From Microcaldota archaeon (GTDB taxonomy: Archaea > Micrarchaeota > Micrarchaeia > Micrarchaeales > CABMGC01), in the NCBI GenBank assembly GCA_021792235.1, contig JAJYVC010000006.1, forward strand, positions 1-28,382: DNA of 28,382 bases, in the 5' to 3' direction. Below, piece by piece: positions 22,488 to 28,382 of this stretch; position 1 is the first letter of the stretch; each line of letters begins with the position of its first letter. The notes beneath the pieces are model-generated. The model did not search any database. It worked only from the letters and a program-made list of their open reading frames with translations, and was not told the origin of the DNA. The translations under genes were made by a program, and so were the position numbers.

Positions 22488-24626
22488 TTAAGTCCCTCCT
22501 GTTACCTGCGCTATTATCTTGCCTGCAGTCTCCTTGCCGAACATCGACTTCATTGCCTCCTGCGCCTCTGGTTTCCTTATGTCATGCGCCTTCCGTATGC
22601 CGTTGTTGAACATCATCCTGGCCCTAATGCGTCCTACCTGCTCCAGTCTTATCAGGTCCATGAGCTCCTTCCTTATGCCGTACTTGACCCTTATCCTCAT
22701 CTCCAGCAGCTTCACCGCATTGATCCTTGAAAGCTTGGCCAGCTCCATAGCCGAATACAATAGCCAATCTGCATTCGTCACCTTGACAAACAGCGCGCCA
22801 GGCGTTGTCCTGTAATCCTTCATTATCTCCCTCTCTACCTTCTCCGATATCCACTCGTTGAGCATCAGCGCGGTGCTGAAGGGCTTTACGGGATCATAGA
22901 ACATCGATTCGCTCTGGTCGTATCTAGCAATGCTGTTGTCAACCATCTCCTGGTACTCGAAATACCTCTCCTCAGCTTCCTCAGTTGCCCTTACATAAGG
23001 GCGCATCTCTGCAGTGTTGGATATCATGAAAAGCACGGAAATGTCGTCGGTTATCTTCGGCATCGAGTCGATCATCCACTTGGCAGTCAACGGGTCTATG
23101 TACAGCTCGCTCACGCGGTGCCCTATCCTTGTGGCATTGTATACGCTGCCTATCTTCTCCAGGAATCTCCATTCCTCAAGCTCTCCGAGCACGTCTCCTA
23201 CCATTCTCCTGAGCTCGCCGCTGTCAGAATACTGGTATCCGTAGAAAGTGCTGTTCATGAAATCCATTATCGATTCCTCACTTGTGAGGAATCTGGTGGC
23301 CACGAATGCAAGCACGTGCGTCCTAAGAACCGGCTGTATGCCGAGCTTTGAGGTCACTGGCTCAAGATCGGAGAGTATGTACCTGTTGTACAGGTCCTGC
23401 GCCTCTGCGTTGGACTTTGCTATGATGATGGCCCTTCCGGACTTGTCGTATTTTGGCCTTCCGGCCCTCCCGAAGAGCTGCGTCACCTCGTTTATGCCGA
23501 TGTAATTGCTGCCGCTGCCCTCACCATACCTTGTCAGATCCCTGACAAGCACAGTGTGCGCAGGCATGTTTATTCCCAATCCGAGCGTGCTGGTCGAGCA
23601 CACTGCCTTTATCCTGTTCTCCCTGAATGCGTCCTCAATCAACTGCCTCTGCTCGTTCACCAGGCCGCTGTGGTGAAAAGCCGTCCCACTGAGCACTGTC
23701 TTGGCAAGCTTCTCGCACTGCATGGTCGGCCTTCCCAGCACTCCCAGTATCTTCTCGCTTAGCGAACTGAGGTATTTTCTGTCCTCTGTAGAAAGCGATT
23801 TCGATGCTGATGAGGCAAGCCTCTCGGCTCCTGCCTCGGCATTCCTCTTGGTGCTGTAGAACACTATTATCTGCTTCCCCTTCTTTAGCGTGTCTTCAGT
23901 AATCCTTATCTCCGGCATCCTGCTTGTGCTCTCCAGCCTGTCTTCGCGGCCAGTATCATACACAACCTTGCCATTGACCTCTATGCCTCTCTCCAGCAGC
24001 ACTGGCCGGTAATCGCTCTCAACGAGTTCTGCGGACAGCCACTCCGCCAGCTCCTTAGCATTACCGACAGTAGCGCTCAGCGCGAGTATCTGCGCTCCAG
24101 GGCACAGTCTCTTGAGCTTCGATACTAGTATCTCCAGGGTGGGTCCCCTTCCCTGGTCATCCATCATGTGTACTTCGTCGACAACTATGCATCCTATTCT
24201 GTCTATCCATCCTAGCCCGTGGCGAATGAGGCTGTCGAGCTTTTCCGTAGATGCGAATATGACGTCGTAATCAGCAAGCCACCTGTCCAGCGCGTCCAGG
24301 TCTCCCACAGACATCGCCACCTTCAGGAACGGATAATCCCTCCTGAAATCCTCGTATTTTTCCCTCACCAGCGCCCTCATGGGTGCGATGTATAATGTCT
24401 TCTTCCCGTCCCATATCACTGATCTGATCATCGCCATCTCTGCTATGAGCGTCTTGCCGCTTGCTGTCGGCGCCGCTACCACGAAGTTCTTGCCGTTTGT
24501 AACCCCATATTCCACTGCTAGCTTCTGGGGCGGAGTTAGCTCTGCTATTCCTCTTTTGACGAGGGATTCGATAAGCTCGTCGGGCACCTTTCCTACTAAA
24601 TCCTTTACGTTCATAAAAATCTGCAT
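22488..24626 (-). CDS. hel308: Hel308/Hjm-type superfamily 2 DNA helicase
   Basis: A 3'-5' SF2 helicase of 712 residues acting on stalled replication forks and in recombination. Motifs: Q-motif TPPQ (31-34), Walker A APTASGKT (52-59), IAPMRAL, Walker B DEVH (150-153; the family often has DEIH/DEVH), SAT (184-186), AFHHSGL, STSTLGLGINMPAHTV and QLFGRAGRPKYD. The C-terminal part has the winged-helix and ratchet regions and a final helix-hairpin-helix-like segment (LIRLEQVGRIRARMMFNNGIRKAHDI). The ATG at 24626 is about 30 nt from a TATA-like atttaaatata; ATG 24614 is an alternative. It is divergent from speD across a promoter with dyad symmetry. Confidence 0.95.
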   Translation of the reverse strand: MQIFMNVKDLVGKVPDELIESLVKRGIAELTPPQKLAVEYGVTNGKNFVVAAPTASGKTLIAEMAMIRSVIWDGKKTLYIAPMRALVREKYEDFRRDYPFLKVAMSVGDLDALDRWLADYDVIFASTEKLDSLIRHGLGWIDRIGCIVVDEVHMMDDQGRGPTLEILVSKLKRLCPGAQILALSATVGNAKELAEWLSAELVESDYRPVLLERGIEVNGKVVYDTGREDRLESTSRMPEIRITEDTLKKGKQIIVFYSTKRNAEAGAERLASSASKSLSTEDRKYLSSLSEKILGVLGRPTMQCEKLAKTVLSGTAFHHSGLVNEQRQLIEDAFRENRIKAVCSTSTLGLGINMPAHTVLVRDLTRYGEGSGSNYIGINEVTQLFGRAGRPKYDKSGRAIIIAKSNAEAQDLYNRYILSDLEPVTSKLGIQPVLRTHVLAFVATRFLTSEESIMDFMNSTFYGYQYSDSGELRRMVGDVLGELEEWRFLEKIGSVYNATRIGHRVSELYIDPLTAKWMIDSMPKITDDISVLFMISNTAEMRPYVRATEEAEERYFEYQEMVDNSIARYDQSESMFYDPVKPFSTALMLNEWISEKVEREIMKDYRTTPGALFVKVTNADWLLYSAMELAKLSRINAVKLLEMRIRVKYGIRKELMDLIRLEQVGRIRARMMFNNGIRKAHDIRKPEAQEAMKSMFGKETAGKIIAQVTGGT

Positions 24627-24646
24627 ATCAGCGTATGCGGAATTTG

Positions 24647-24672
24647 GGGAATATATTTAAATTAGTATTCCC
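24647..24672. promoter_or_regulatory. Dyad over the divergent hel308/speD TATA region
   Basis: Arms gggaata (24647-24653) and tattccc (24666-24672) flank tatttaaattag, which contains TATA-like sequence readable on both strands. Placed over the hel308 TATA box, it could be a regulator site acting on one or both genes, or a bidirectional core promoter. Confidence 0.45.
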
Positions 24673-24744
24673 TGCATAATTACCAATTGCTTGAAAGGAA
24701 AATAAAAAGCTAAGGGTTTGGTTAACAACCAGGTTCTCGATGCA

Positions 24745-25179
24745 ATGGCAACACTCTTGACACAACACGCGAAAATGAGGGCAAAGAGCAGGGAATTGCA
24801 GGTAACTGTTCCTAAGGAAAAGGAAGACAGGATTGTGGGTCTGCATGTTTTTGGCAACCTTTACGGTCTTGATCCAAAACTGGCCTCAGATCCGGTATTC
24901 CTGAAGGGATTGATCCTGAATGCAGTCAACAAGGCAAAGATGACCCTTGTGAGCATAGAGTCCAAGGCCTTCGGCGGCAAGAAGGGCGGAGTATCTGTTA
25001 TAGCGCTTGTAACAGAAAGCCACATGGTTCTCCATACCTGGAATGAGTACAAGTACGCAACACTTGACATATACACCTGCGGAGAGCATTCCGACCCACA
25101 TGCAGCTTTCAATTACGTGGTGCAGGAGCTTAAGCCAAAGAAGCATCAGATATTCTACGCCAACAGGAGCAGCGATTGA
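24745..25179 (+). CDS. speD: S-adenosylmethionine decarboxylase proenzyme
   Basis: Makes decarboxylated SAM for spermidine or related polyamines. Like other short class 1 enzymes it is a pyruvoyl proenzyme that self-cleaves at Glu-Ser in VTESHMVLHTWNEYKYATLDIYTCG. The pyruvoyl-forming Ser, the His five residues later and the Cys twenty residues later have the canonical spacing of Thermotoga-type SpeD. The core starts at IVGLHVFGNLYG. About 30 extra residues precede it with the ATG at 24745. TTG 24718 would add nine more; neither has a convincing Shine-Dalgarno. No spermidine synthase is in the window. An inverted repeat directly follows the stop. Confidence 0.93.
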   Translation: MATLLTQHAKMRAKSRELQVTVPKEKEDRIVGLHVFGNLYGLDPKLASDPVFLKGLILNAVNKAKMTLVSIESKAFGGKKGGVSVIALVTESHMVLHTWNEYKYATLDIYTCGEHSDPHAAFNYVVQELKPKKHQIFYANRSSD

Positions 25180-25219
25180 TCACGCTGTGCCTGCGCATTC
25201 GTATGTGCAATCAGCGTGA
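25180..25219 (+). terminator. Inverted repeat just after speD
   Basis: Perfect 8-bp arms tcacgctg (25180-25187) and cagcgtga (25212-25219) begin one base after the speD stop, with a 24-nt loop. There is no T-run directly after it, so it may be a 3'-end stabilising structure and not a terminator. Confidence 0.3.
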
Positions 25220-25262
25220 GCTATATCAAATTGACCATTGCAAATCCGGCAGAGTTCAAAGT

Positions 25263-25272
25263 CTTTTAAATC
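25263..25272 (+). promoter_or_regulatory. TATA box of tRNA-Thr
   Basis: The sequence cttttaaatc is centred about 27 nt upstream of the first base of the tRNA, as expected for archaeal tRNA promoters. Confidence 0.5.
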
Positions 25273-25294
25273 TTTTTAGTCAAAATAGTCTTGT

Positions 25295-25366
25295 GCCTTA
25301 GTAGCTCAGTGGTAGAGCGCCGGTTTTGTAAACCGGAAGTCGGGGGTCCGATCCCCTCCTAAGGCT
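25295..25366 (+). tRNA. tRNA-Thr (anticodon TGT)
   Basis: A 72-nt cloverleaf: acceptor gccttag/ctaaggc (7 bp, perfect), D-arm gctc-agtggta-gagc, anticodon arm ccggt-tttgtaa-accgg with TGT at 34-36 (reads ACA), variable loop aagtc, T-arm ggggg-tccgatc-ccctc with one G-U pair, discriminator T. U73 is usual for archaeal tRNA-Thr. There is no intron, and CCA is not encoded. The T-loop reads TCCGATC, so position 55 is C where almost all tRNAs have U (pseudouridine). It ends one base before the stop codon of the opposite-strand gene. Confidence 0.95.
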
Positions 25367-25693
25367 TCAGCTATCTTGCAGCAAGCCTTCCCTGCCTAGT
25401 TCTTCTTCCAATTCTCTGAGCTCTTTTGGGGAAGCATGCTGTGCTCTCCAATAATCCTCCTTGGCCTTCCTGTACTGCTTTATCATCTCCTTTCTAATCA
25501 CAAGTGCAGACTGTGGTTTCCTTGGGGCAAGGGCGATATCAGCATCGATAAGATTGTTTCTTGCCAAGGACCTGTTTATCGATGCGAATGCAAATAGCCG
25601 CGGATCACCCTCGGCTTTTGCTTCAATTACTCCGGCCTTTTTGATTAAGACCCGCGCCTCACTGATAAGCTGTCGCGGCGTTTTTTCTATCAT
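25367..25693 (-). CDS. Conserved-looking small helical protein of unknown function
   Basis: A 108-residue, highly charged protein predicted to be mostly helical: MIEKTPRQLISEARVLIKK, then a middle part with RLFAFASINRSLARNN, and a C-terminal helix rich in Lys, Arg and Glu (KEMIKQYRKAKEDYWRAQHASPKELRELEEELGRE). It has no Cys, no membrane segment and no motif I can assign. It lies 18 nt downstream of the TIGR00725-like gene on the same strand, probably in one transcript. Its stop codon abuts the tRNA-Thr gene end-to-end. Codon use and coding pattern look normal for the window, so it is likely a real gene. Confidence 0.6.
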   Translation of the reverse strand: MIEKTPRQLISEARVLIKKAGVIEAKAEGDPRLFAFASINRSLARNNLIDADIALAPRKPQSALVIRKEMIKQYRKAKEDYWRAQHASPKELRELEEELGREGLLQDS

Positions 25694-25711
25694 AAAAACA
25701 CAACCATTGGT

Positions 25712-26248
25712 TCATGCGCGAGAATCCTTCAACATTGCGTATATCTGGTCGACAAGTTCTTCCGGTTCGCGCGAGTAGACTATACATGCCCCCTTGTCCC
25801 TTCCCAGCGGTGCAATATTTCTTACCACATCGCTGCTGCCTCCGCTTCCCTCCAGCACGCCTATTATCTTTCCTTCGTCGAATGCGACAGTGAATTCGTT
25901 CAGGGTGCCCATTGCGCCTCCCACCATCGCAACAGCATCGGCGCTCCTTATCAGTATGACATTTCTTCCCTTTATGCCGAATCCAGTGTACGATATGAAG
26001 TCAAACACCCCTTCCTGATCCGGCTGCTTCTTCCTGTGCTCCGAAGCAAACTCCCACGGGGAAATGCCGAATACCTTTGCGCCAGCCTTCTTTGCGGACT
26101 TTGCTGCGACAAGAGGCAGGCCCTGTCCTGCGCCTGTGACTACCTGGAAGCCTTTTTTGGCAATGGCGATGCCAAGCCTTTCTGCAAGCTGATTAGAACT
26201 ATCAAGACCTTTGTCACTGCCTATAACTGCTATGGTCAACGGTTCCAT
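25712..26248 (-). CDS. TIGR00725/LOG-like Rossmann-fold protein
   Basis: A 178-residue protein of the lysine-decarboxylase-like/DprA-like nucleotide-binding fold. It starts with PLTIAVIGSDKG, continues with FQVVTGAGQGLPLVAAKSAKKAGAKVFGISP and IKGRNVILIRSADAVAMVGGAMGTLNEFTVAFDEGKIIGVLEG. The GGxxGTLxE segment is the hallmark of the family. LOG proteins carry PGGxGTxxE and act as cytokinin phosphoribohydrolases; here Pro is absent and the motif reads GGAMGTLNE, matching the TIGR00725 branch, whose substrate is not known. It is divergent from the BofA-like gene and followed by the small unknown gene. Confidence 0.82.
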   Translation of the reverse strand: MEPLTIAVIGSDKGLDSSNQLAERLGIAIAKKGFQVVTGAGQGLPLVAAKSAKKAGAKVFGISPWEFASEHRKKQPDQEGVFDFISYTGFGIKGRNVILIRSADAVAMVGGAMGTLNEFTVAFDEGKIIGVLEGSGGSSDVVRNIAPLGRDKGACIVYSREPEELVDQIYAMLKDSRA

Positions 26249-26358
26249 AAGCGCACCTAATCCTGTTTACTTCGCCAAAGTTTATAATTTATCTGTCTCA
26301 GTGCGCTTGTTCAGAAGCAGTTATAAATTTAGCCATGTCTAATATTGGTGTGTATTCG

Positions 26359-26628
26359 ATGGCAATAGATATGTCTTCTTCCCTTCTTTCAGAGATAGTA
26401 ATAGTAGTTATAGCTCTGCTTATAGTGTATGTGATATTCAAGGTGGGAAAGGCCATAATGGCCCTTCTTGCAAACGTGATACTAGGGTTCATATCTCTTT
26501 TTGTGCTAAACACTTTCCTAAGCATTGGCATACCTTACAACATCATAACAATCGTAATAACCGCACTGCTAGGAGTCGTTGGAGTAGTCATACTTGTAAT
26601 ACTGAGGCTTCTGGGTATAACGATATGA
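26359..26628 (+). CDS. BofA-like small membrane protein
   Basis: An 89-residue protein with three hydrophobic stretches: an N-terminal helix (EIVIVVIALLIVYVIFKV), a middle one (AIMALLANVILGFISLFVLNTFL) and a C-terminal one (NIITIVITALLGVVGVVILVILRLLGI). The second and third match the SigmaK-processing-inhibitor BofA family pattern, including LLGVVGVVILVILRLLGI. Archaea do not sporulate and have no sigma K, so the role must be different; BofA-like proteins can modulate membrane proteases. The ATG at 26359 is chosen because the TATA box ttataaatt at 26321-26329 places transcription start near 26351, after the upstream ATG at 26335. Confidence 0.7.
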   Translation: MAIDMSSSLLSEIVIVVIALLIVYVIFKVGKAIMALLANVILGFISLFVLNTFLSIGIPYNIITIVITALLGVVGVVILVILRLLGITI

Positions 26629-26742
26629 TGGCAGCTGCATTTAGCGCATTAGGGCTGCGCATATTCTGAGGTACACTGGCAGATATGCTGTATGTCCGCG
26701 GCCTTGCCGTTGTTGCTGTCTCATGAATAACCATTTGCATTG

Positions 26743-26789
26743 AAGTCCAGAGGCCACCATCCGCCGATGTGGCCGCATTGTATGGACTT
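26743..26789 (-). terminator. Two-part hairpin at the 3' end of rpe
   Basis: Outer arms aagtcca/tggactt (7 bp) enclose inner arms ggccac/gtggcc (6 bp, 11-nt loop). The outer arm overlaps the rpe stop codon. It would form in the 3' end of the rpe mRNA and may mark termination or protect the end. The 26629-26787 gap otherwise holds only a weak 45-codon minus-strand frame. Confidence 0.35.
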
Positions 26790-27468
26790 ACTGGCGCAGT
26801 CCAGCTCCGTATGTCTTTTTCAAGTTCTTCACGAATCGATGCACATCAGATGCACCGAACAATGCCGTGCCTATTACAAGCTCCTGCGCACCTGCGGCTA
26901 CTGCCTGCCTTCCCGTATGTTCATCTATTCCTCCGTCAACTGCTATTAACGCATCAGATCCCGTCTTGTCTGCCCTCTCTCTGGCCTGCCTGATCTTTTG
27001 CAGCGACCCTTGGATGAACTTCTGTCCGCCGAATCCCGGATGCACTCCCATGATGAGCAGGGTGTCTACCCTTTGTATGTAATGCTGCGCGGCTGCGAAC
27101 CTCGTTTCAGGATTTATTGCAACTCCTGCCCTTGCTCCAAACCTCCTTATGAGGCCAATGGACTTCATGACCTCTCTTCCTGTCTCGCAATGCACTATTA
27201 CTATGTCAGAACCCGCATCCACGAACTCCTTAATATAACGGTGCGGATTCTCTATCATCAGGTGGGTTTCGAAAGGCAGTTTCGTCGCTTTGCGTATCGA
27301 AGCAATCATCTGCGGCCCAAAAGTTATGTTCGGAACGAAATGGCCGTCCATCACGTCTATATGTATCCTGTCGACTCCCCAGCCGTTGATTCTCCTCACG
27401 GTCCTGCGCAGCTCTCCGAAGTCCGATGCAAGAAGGGACGGCGCAATCATAATGCTCCTATTGCGCAT
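26788..27468 (-). CDS. rpe: Ribulose-phosphate 3-epimerase
   Basis: Interconverts ribulose 5-phosphate and xylulose 5-phosphate in pentose metabolism. The 226-residue TIM-barrel protein shows IAPSLLASDFGELRR, HIDVMDGHFVPNITFGP (metal-binding His and catalytic Asp), FETHLMIENPHRYI, MGVHPGFGGQKFI and IAVDGGIDEHTG (second catalytic Asp), then a GTALFGASD phosphate-binding end. The frame is open upstream to 27561, but that extension is inside the preceding gene; ATG 27468 lies one base after that gene's stop and gives the family length. A 3' hairpin follows. Confidence 0.95.
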   Translation of the reverse strand: MRNRSIMIAPSLLASDFGELRRTVRRINGWGVDRIHIDVMDGHFVPNITFGPQMIASIRKATKLPFETHLMIENPHRYIKEFVDAGSDIVIVHCETGREVMKSIGLIRRFGARAGVAINPETRFAAAQHYIQRVDTLLIMGVHPGFGGQKFIQGSLQKIRQARERADKTGSDALIAVDGGIDEHTGRQAVAAGAQELVIGTALFGASDVHRFVKNLKKTYGAGLRQ

Positions 27469-27469
27469 T

Positions 27470-28382
27470 TTATTCCCTCGGTTCAGGTCTGTCCGACTCC
27501 CTCTCCATGCGTTCAAGCAGGTGTGACGTGGCGCTAAGCATTGAGGAGTATGACCACGCAAGGTCGTCTATAACCTTGTATCCGTTATCCACGTAGTAGT
27601 GGTCAATCACATCCGGTCTCGCCGGATTGACTATCTCCTGCTCCGGAAGCCTGCTCCCATATTTTCCTACTATATAGTCTATTATGGCCCTGGATCTCTT
27701 TATGTCGCCATTATCTGCAGCGTAAATACTGAATTCTGCGCCGACATTCAACCACCTGCCTCCACAGAAATAGATGTCGTCATGCCATCGTATTGGCAGA
27801 ACATTTGACGAAAACAGGGTCCTGTCAATCTCACCTATCGTCGCAGCCTCTATCCCTTCGATCCCAAGCGACCTGTCATTTATCCCGAACAGTGTGAACA
27901 GATAAAGCTCTGCTATATCCACTCCGGCATCCTTGTAAGGCGAGTCCTGGAATGCGCCCTTCTCCCTGTACATCACCCCATCCGATATGAACTTCTTGAG
28001 GAACTCCAAGGGCCCTCCCCTGAACAGGCCGTTTTCTATGTCCCTTATCTCCGCCACGCCAATGCTTATTACGCCGTCCCTTGATAGCTCTTCGGCCATC
28101 CTGAATGCAGAGTATATTGCACCAACGTCGTATGCGTGAATGACATTGGTTTCCATCTCCCACATGTTTGCGCATTCGGTGATGTATATCTTTCCCAGAT
28201 ATTTGAGGAGAGTCTCCATGTTGCCGTCAAGGAACCTGCGCTCCGACTCGTACAGGCCGAATGCTTTGTGCTCCCTGTAAAGCGCATGGAGCGCAAGGGG
28301 TATGCTGTCATGTTGTATGAGCCCGCTCCTTACCTCTCCCTGCATGCTGTCATCCATCTTACCATCGCGGTAATAATTTCCA
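27470..28382 (-). CDS. GH15-like glucosidase, C-terminal part (5' partial at the window edge)
   Basis: The frame is open to the window edge on the minus strand (GNYYRDGK precedes the first Met), so the gene starts outside. About 304 codons are visible. The sequence resembles the catalytic (alpha/alpha)6 region of glucoamylase-like GH15 proteins: GKMDDSMQGEVRSGLIQHDS, then CANMWEMETNVIHAYDVGAIYSAFRMAEEL (the WE pair holds a candidate catalytic Glu, as in the GLWE motif), RWHDDIYFCGGRWLNVGAEFSIYAADNGD, and a closing DDLAWSYSSMLSATSHLLERM helix. The family may cleave glucose or trehalose from alpha-linked glucans. It ends one base before rpe and is probably co-transcribed with it. The identification is from motif pattern and is moderate. 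Confidence 0.6.
   Translation of the reverse strand, partial: GNYYRDGKMDDSMQGEVRSGLIQHDSIPLALHALYREHKAFGLYESERRFLDGNMETLLKYLGKIYITECANMWEMETNVIHAYDVGAIYSAFRMAEELSRDGVISIGVAEIRDIENGLFRGGPLEFLKKFISDGVMYREKGAFQDSPYKDAGVDIAELYLFTLFGINDRSLGIEGIEAATIGEIDRTLFSSNVLPIRWHDDIYFCGGRWLNVGAEFSIYAADNGDIKRSRAIIDYIVGKYGSRLPEQEIVNPARPDVIDHYYVDNGYKVIDDLAWSYSSMLSATSHLLERMERESDRPEPRE

Noticed and set aside
22180..22491. 103-codon plus-strand frame between sepF and hel308
   Set aside because: Ser/Gln/Pro/His-rich low-complexity product without a promoter or Shine-Dalgarno; the minus strand offers a better-supported small Cys-rich frame.
26642..26777. 45-codon minus-strand frame downstream of rpe
   Set aside because: Arg/Gln-rich with no motif and overlapping the rpe 3' hairpin; probably chance.
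27469..27561. 31-residue N-terminal extension of ribulose-phosphate 3-epimerase
   Set aside because: It lies inside the coding region of the upstream gene and is absent from the family; ATG 27468 gives the usual length.
1..28382. CRISPR arrays, transposases, integrases, phage genes or tRNA-site integration
   Set aside because: No regularly spaced short repeats with unique spacers were seen, no transposase or integrase motifs, and the tRNA-Thr 3' end is not repeated in the window.

Overview
The window reads as a piece of an archaeal chromosome. Evidence: eukaryote-like translation genes (aIF5A with a hypusine-site loop, ribosomal proteins S24e and S27ae), two FtsZ paralogs plus archaeal-type SepF, a Hel308-type helicase, an ATP-dependent DNA ligase, and TATA boxes about 24-27 nt upstream of apparent leaderless or near-leaderless starts, with GGTG-type Shine-Dalgarno sequences inside operons. 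Tight packing, ATGA start/stop overlaps, moderate G+C and the gene set suggest a small-genome lineage such as Micrarchaeota/DPANN. That placement is inference; no rRNA gene is present to settle it.

Layout. 1-2036: 3' part of a secreted, membrane-anchored surface protein with kelch-like repeats nearly identical at DNA level, followed by Ig-like repeats. 2037-2979: a 20-codon remnant of an msrA 5' end, an unexplained spacer, then intact msrA. 3025-4728: a PH-rhodanese fusion, an FMN split-barrel protein, and convergent cytidine deaminase. 4830-9861: a suf operon (regulator-sufB-sufD-sufC-sufS) led by a Cys-rich HTH protein with a perfect palindrome in its promoter. 9868-12356: divergent HemK2/Mtq2-like methyltransferase and DNA ligase. 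12360-14882: minus-strand LemA/GIDE membrane pair, then a deoxyribosyltransferase-like protein and a one-domain alkyltransferase. 15069-17175: tandem ftsZ genes. 17250-19127: metallophosphoesterase and a debranching-enzyme-like glycosidase. 19202-21748: aIF5A, S24e, S27ae, CPBP protease, TrmJ-like methyltransferase. 21749-24626 (minus): sepF, a previously uncalled 33-codon cysteine-rich ORF, and hel308. 24745-28382: speD, tRNA-Thr(TGT), an unknown small protein, a TIGR00725-like protein, a BofA-like membrane protein, ribulose-phosphate 3-epimerase and the 3' part of a GH15-like glucosidase.

Themes. Fe-S cluster assembly, thiol/oxidative repair (MsrA, rhodanese domain) and nucleic-acid repair (ligase, alkyltransferase, Hel308) cluster here, and FtsZ1/FtsZ2/SepF form a cell-division neighbourhood. 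The best candidates for undescribed biology are the metallothionein-like ORF at 22296-22397 with its own promoter, the self-contained suf regulator/operator module, the msrA remnant that keeps the catalytic motif, and the PH-rhodanese fusion.
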